Source of the DNA: Patescibacteria group bacterium UBA6130
GTDB taxonomy: Bacteria; Patescibacteriota; Microgenomatia; UBA12405; UBA6130
Assembly (NCBI GenBank): GCA_002428285.1
Contig: DIVO01000005.1
Span: forward strand, 1-16,950
Direction of reading: 5' to 3'
DNA length: 16,950 nucleotides
Shown here one piece after another: positions 13,705 to 16,950 of this stretch. The position numbers and the translations under genes were made by a program. The notes beneath the pieces were generated by a model. That model was not told where the DNA came from. It made no database searches and saw only the letters and a program-made list of their open reading frames with translations. Within the stretch, counting starts at the first letter, position 1. Each line of letters starts with the position of its first letter.

Positions 13705-13728
13705 AAACGTAATTATTTCAAACCTAGT

Positions 13729-16700
13729 TTAATTAATTACCCACCAGTTGAACTTAATCTCTTCTCCAACTGTCTGCCTGATGCCTACTGTAAATTTGCC
13801 CTCTCCCTTTTGCTTGATAAATAGAACTTGATTTAGGGTATCTGATGTTGGCGTGACATAGATAAGCGACTCGGAATTTACTTTATCGGTTAATATCTCT
13901 ACCTGCATGTGTCCAGCCATAATTGAACCTGAACCGGCAGAAGCGTTTGTGCTGATTTGAGCAGAACTTGTAGCCAGTTCATCAAAGCCAGAATCTGCGG
14001 CAATTACCGGGCTGACATCTTCTGATTCAATATTTAGTTTGGCAAAAGAGGCTGAGCCTGAGGCGGTTAAGTCTCCGGAAAAGTCAGCATTGCCGGTTTG
14101 ATCAACCGAAGCTACCACCTGACCATCTTGACCATACACATTAAGCATGCCAAAACCTGATTTAGAGTCTAAACTATCCTTGATAAGGTTAACATTAAAG
14201 TTACCATCGACTCCCCGATATTCATTAGCGGCCAGAGAGCCTGTTATTGTCAGGTTGCCGTTGATGGTTACGCTGCCGTTGTCTTCGACAATCATTACTC
14301 CAGCCAGAAGATCAATTTTCCCAACTCCCTGAGGTTGGAGCATAAGAATACCGTCAAGCGAGGTTAAGCTTTGTTTCGTTAAAACCAAATTATCAACGAT
14401 TAGACTTTCATAGATAAAAGCTTCGTTGGCAGATATTCTGCCGGTTATGCCTAAGTCTTCAATGTTGTCTAGAGATTGAGCGGTTGTGCTTCCATCGGGG
14501 GTTATGGGCCAATCTTGAGCTTGAGCATATAGAGAGGTGCCTGTGACTGTGTCTCCGGACGAGGTAGCGGTGTTGGTAGAAACGATTCTTTCCAGCTCAG
14601 CTCTGACAGCGGCAATTTTATCCGCCATTATGTCTTTGAATGAGCCTCCATCGGCAATAATGTTGTCTGCATATACAGTGGAGAAGGTGGCTTCTTGGGC
14701 AACTAAATTATCGACTTCAATTTCGGCGGCAGTAATTTTGCCGTCAAACTCAGCATTGCCTTGGGTGTCAACTTTAGCAACTTCTTGGCCTTGGTCATTT
14801 TTAACAATAAGATCGCCAAAGTGGGTAGTGGTACCGTCATCGGCAATTTCCACAACTGTTTCATTATCAGTATTTTTAATTTCCAGCTTATCAGTTTCAC
14901 TGTCGCCGATAGCAATCTCATTGGTTTCAACAATGGGGGAGATAACCTTTTCTTCAGAGATGATTTTTCCTGCAATTAAAGTGTCGCTAATAATTTTTGT
15001 AGCTTCAACCAGGCCTGATTTTATTTCAGCAACAAGGAGCTTGGAGAAGAGGCCGATTTTATCAATGGCTGAACCATCTTTTTCAACGAGATAATTATCC
15101 TCATCAATTCCATTAATTTCAATATCTCCTGTATCGCTCAAATATACATCGGGATCGTACCAGGAAACATTTACGAAAGTCATTAATTTACCAACATAAA
15201 TATAGTCGGATGGCGATAAACCATATTCAGCAATTAATTTATCCTTTACAGCATTTTCAAAGGATGAAATAGGAACTCTAAAGCAAGGTTTAGTTGGGTT
15301 TGTACCATCGTCCTCTGGCCAATTGATTGCACTTAGACTACTTACTGATGGGCAATTCACTTCATTCCAATTTTGAGTTGATTCGAGAGCTTTTCCTAAT
15401 ATTGCCCCTGTGTCTTTAGCAAGAGTTGCAAATCCCTCTACTGGCGAAGTTGTTATTTGAGATCCATTTTTAATATTTTTTCCCGGATTGAGCATAACCT
15501 TTGTTGAAGCTTCGCCCAAATGAGCTACAGGAACAACGTTGTCAAAGCTTTCAATATTTTTGCCGTTATTTATTCCTTCATATTCTTCCTCTCCTCCATT
15601 TTTTATTTCATCTTTCATTTCTTTAGGAATCGAGATGAATCCTTCCGGATGGACGACAACACCATAAACCGACTTTCTAATGGTATTGGATGCTTGAGTG
15701 ACTGTCCAGCGATTACTATCTTTCAAGGCAACTACATCTCCAAGCGAGTAGTCTGTTTTAGTCTTGCCGGTCTCTGTATAGTTATACGACAGATATGGTG
15801 AAAATGTAGTCCAGGATGTATCTGCCTGTGCGTTTCCGTTTTCATAAAATACATATCTAGTTGTTGACCCATCATCTCTCCAAATTATTTCTCCAGTATG
15901 GAAATCTATATATGAAGCAACACCGCTATGATGAAGCCTAATCTTTTTAGTAGAGTCATAAAAAGCATATAGTGAGGTATGACCATAGATGTCTCCGTCT
16001 GAATATATACCTCCTGCAACTTTTAATTTCCATGTTCCAGGATCAGTGGTCCCAATACCGACGTTGCCAGCGAATAATCCTGCTATGGTGCCGTTGCCAG
16101 GTCTAACATAGTAGGAACCGGTGCCGCCCCTGAAAATATCAGCTCTTACTTCATTCGCTGCCAAAGCATAATTTCCTGCCGCAAGACCACCGTCTGCTCT
16201 TATCCCTTTGGGTGAATAGGTTCCGTTTGTAAATTCACTTTGATTGTTTAATCTGAGCCAGTTGTCAATATTATCTGCCGATAATGCCGTTCTGTCATTA
16301 AAGGCAATTCCTCTATTGTCATTTGACGAATTAGCTGAAAAGTTGAGTAAATCGGTGGCATCTCCTGAAAGAGTTGTTACTCCATATGCATCTATTCTTA
16401 ACTGACGGACTAGTGATGCGGGATCACTGCTTGAAGTATAAAAATCAATGCCTGTTCTTCCATAAACATCATATGCATATGCGTTTATTCTTGCGGTAAC
16501 AGCGTGACCTAGACTTGACCCATCACTGTTATAAAATTCAATTCCTCCAAGAATTTGTGCGGCATCAACTGCAGTGTCATTGTCGGTTAATCTGAGCATT
16601 GGTTGAAGGCTATTAATTTCAAGTTTAGTGCTGGGGCTCGTCGTCCCGATGCCGACATTGCCTCCTCCATTTTCTAAAAATGTTAATCCCTTATTTGGGC

Positions 16701-16950
16701 TCCATTTCATTATTTGGTAGCCGGTTCCATCTGATTGTTTGATACCAAAAGCATTGTTTGCGTCCCAATCTCCATAAACTCTAAATCTATAGTTAGTAGC
16801 TGTTGCATCAAGAAGCATCCGTGCTGAGGAATCCTGTATTGTTAGTATCTCGTTAAGATGGGTTGGATCAATAAAGACGTTTGCAAGTGTTCCTGCAACA
16901 TGAAATTTTGTGCTTGGATCAGTAGTCCCAATCCCAACATTTCCTCCATC
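13729..16950 (-). CDS. Giant fibre-like surface protein with VGIGTT repeats and C-terminal 'WW-V-I-N' domain (5' partial)
   Basis: On the minus strand the frame stays open from Met 16818 to the window edge, adding 44 codons, so at least 1,073 residues are visible and the N-terminus is missing. Three copies of GNVGIGTT-x-P-x(2-3)-K-x-x-x-x (near 16895-16950, 16618-16671 and 16015-16074) are typical of phage tail-fibre and peptidase-S74-related surface proteins. A middle domain (about 15120-15760, GDVVALKDSNRW then YGVVVHPEGF) contains the only two cysteines seen. The C-terminal half has Asp/Ala/Ile-rich stalk-like segments with two copies of a GQ-V-A-x-VD-x-x-GNA-x-F-x-G motif. The final ~68 residues end KFTVGI...IKFNWWVIN. 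I saw no S74 Ser-Asp-Asn endosialidase dyad. A trimeric adhesive or structural fibre is the best inference. Neighbouring attachment or secretion genes are not linked by operon. Confidence 0.8.
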   Translation of the reverse strand, partial: DGGNVGIGTTDPSTKFHVAGTLANVFIDPTHLNEILTIQDSSARMLLDATATNYRFRVYGDWDANNAFGIKQSDGTGYQIMKWSPNKGLTFLENGGGNVGIGTTSPSTKLEINSLQPMLRLTDNDTAVDAAQILGGIEFYNSDGSSLGHAVTARINAYAYDVYGRTGIDFYTSSSDPASLVRQLRIDAYGVTTLSGDATDLLNFSANSSNDNRGIAFNDRTALSADNIDNWLRLNNQSEFTNGTYSPKGIRADGGLAAGNYALAANEVRADIFRGGTGSYYVRPGNGTIAGLFAGNVGIGTTDPGTWKLKVAGGIYSDGDIYGHTSLYAFYDSTKKIRLHHSGVASYIDFHTGEIIWRDDGSTTRYVFYENGNAQADTSWTTFSPYLSYNYTETGKTKTDYSLGDVVALKDSNRWTVTQASNTIRKSVYGVVVHPEGFISIPKEMKDEIKNGGEEEYEGINNGKNIESFDNVVPVAHLGEASTKVMLNPGKNIKNGSQITTSPVEGFATLAKDTGAILGKALESTQNWNEVNCPSVSSLSAINWPEDDGTNPTKPCFRVPISSFENAVKDKLIAEYGLSPSDYIYVGKLMTFVNVSWYDPDVYLSDTGDIEINGIDEDNYLVEKDGSAIDKIGLFSKLLVAEIKSGLVEATKIISDTLIAGKIISEEKVISPIVETNEIAIGDSETDKLEIKNTDNETVVEIADDGTTTHFGDLIVKNDQGQEVAKVDTQGNAEFDGKITAAEIEVDNLVAQEATFSTVYADNIIADGGSFKDIMADKIAAVRAELERIVSTNTATSSGDTVTGTSLYAQAQDWPITPDGSTTAQSLDNIEDLGITGRISANEAFIYESLIVDNLVLTKQSLTSLDGILMLQPQGVGKIDLLAGVMIVEDNGSVTINGNLTITGSLAANEYRGVDGNFNVNLIKDSLDSKSGFGMLNVYGQDGQVVASVDQTGNADFSGDLTASGSASFAKLNIESEDVSPVIAADSGFDELATSSAQISTNASAGSGSIMAGHMQVEILTDKVNSESLIYVTPTSDTLNQVLFIKQKGEGKFTVGIRQTVGEEIKFNWWVIN
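14048..14133 (-). repeat. Stalk repeat 'GQ-V-A-x-VD-GNA-x-F-x-G', distal copy
   Basis: Translates GQDGQVVASVDQTGNADFSG followed by DLTASGSASF. It is similar to the proximal copy near 14704-14800 (GQEVAKVDTQGNAEFDGKIT), indicating an internally duplicated beta unit of the fibre. Confidence 0.6.
14704..14800 (-). repeat. Stalk repeat 'GQ-V-A-x-VD-GNA-x-F-x-G', proximal copy
   Basis: Translates NDQGQEVAKVDTQGNAEFDG followed by KITAAEIEVDNL. The two copies share the G-Q-x-V-A-x-V-D core and the G-N-A-[ED]-F-x-G turn. Confidence 0.6.
16015..16074 (-). repeat. VGIGTT fibre repeat, copy 3
   Basis: Translates AGNVGIGTTDPGTWKLKVAG. It is the last copy before the middle domain and lies about 600 nt after copy 2. 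Confidence 0.7.
16618..16671 (-). repeat. VGIGTT fibre repeat, copy 2
   Basis: Translates GGNVGIGTTSPSTKLEINS. It lies about 280 nt after copy 1 in the coding direction. Confidence 0.7.
16895..16950 (-). repeat. VGIGTT fibre repeat, copy 1 (cut by window edge)
   Basis: Translates GGNVGIGTTDPSTKFHVAG. It matches copies 2 and 3 in the N-V-G-I-G-T-T-x-P core and in the closing hydrophobic strand. Confidence 0.7.

Noticed and set aside
13700..13722. TTTGAAA / TTTCAAA hairpin between the Nramp-like and fibre genes as a bidirectional terminator
   Set aside because: The stem is only 7 bp and nearly all A-T with a 9-nt loop and no clear T-run, so it is too weak to call.
14537..15094. 185-codon open frame on the plus strand
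   Set aside because: It is antisense to the continuous fibre protein and has a low-complexity Ser/Val/Ile composition, a shadow of the repetitive stalk.
1..16950. CRISPR array or tRNA genes
   Set aside because: No regularly spaced short direct repeats and no tRNA-like cloverleaf or TTCGA-type arm set was found by eye; the only repeats are the two RAYT palindromes and the protein-level fibre repeats.
13729..16950. Fibre protein as part of a prophage
   Set aside because: VGIGTT repeats occur in tail fibres, but the nearest genes are a transporter and housekeeping genes, and no phage structural gene is in the window. The outside upstream region was not visible, so this is not fully excluded.

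Overview
The window looks like an AT-rich chromosome segment from a Candidate Phyla Radiation bacterium (Patescibacteria, most likely a Microgenomates-type lineage). This is inferred from gene content: a PrgI / TraC-like / VirB4 cluster with a CHAP hydrolase, a DUF5674-like small protein, a very long fibre-like surface protein with VGIGTT repeats, a REP-associated Y1 transposase, and very short intergenic gaps. TGA is used as an ordinary stop (for example 2203-2205 and 13702-13704), so this is not a lineage that recodes UGA.

Layout. (1) 1-6493, plus strand: an apparent operon for a type IV secretion or conjugation-like envelope machine. It encodes a membrane protein ending in a CHAP peptidoglycan hydrolase domain (5' end outside the window), a membrane-anchored Ig-like protein, a PrgI-family membrane protein with an extra C-terminal beta domain, a TraC-like protein and a VirB4 ATPase. 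No relaxase or VirD4 coupling protein lies inside the window. (2) 6530-9014: a convergent Wzx/MATE-type flippase, then divergently a family 4 uracil-DNA glycosylase and elongation factor P. (3) 9035-9572, minus strand: rpmH-rnpA; rpmH is short and was found by eye. (4) 9654-10447: a self-contained REP-associated transposase unit flanked by two 47-bp imperfect palindromes. (5) 10555-13704: an exported TPR protein, a convergent pair of small genes (DUF5674-like plus an unknown), and a divergent Nramp-family transporter. (6) 13729-16950, minus strand: a fibre-like surface protein of more than 1,070 residues whose N-terminus lies beyond the window.

Three cross-cutting points stand out. The TPR protein and the giant fibre end in the same type of roughly 70-residue C-terminal domain, finishing in WW-[IV]-I-N. 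Nearly every gene that begins a transcription unit has a sigma70-like -10 element only 5-9 nt before its start codon and no Shine-Dalgarno sequence, which implies leaderless mRNAs; several downstream operon genes instead use ATGA or TAATG overlaps. The transposase appears to take a perfect TTGACA -35 box from its own flanking palindrome.

The window therefore holds an envelope-spanning secretion or DNA-transfer machine, exported surface proteins and a lipid-linked glycan flippase, mixed with housekeeping genes (EF-P, L34, RNase P protein, UDG). All functional statements are from sequence reading only; no database search was run.
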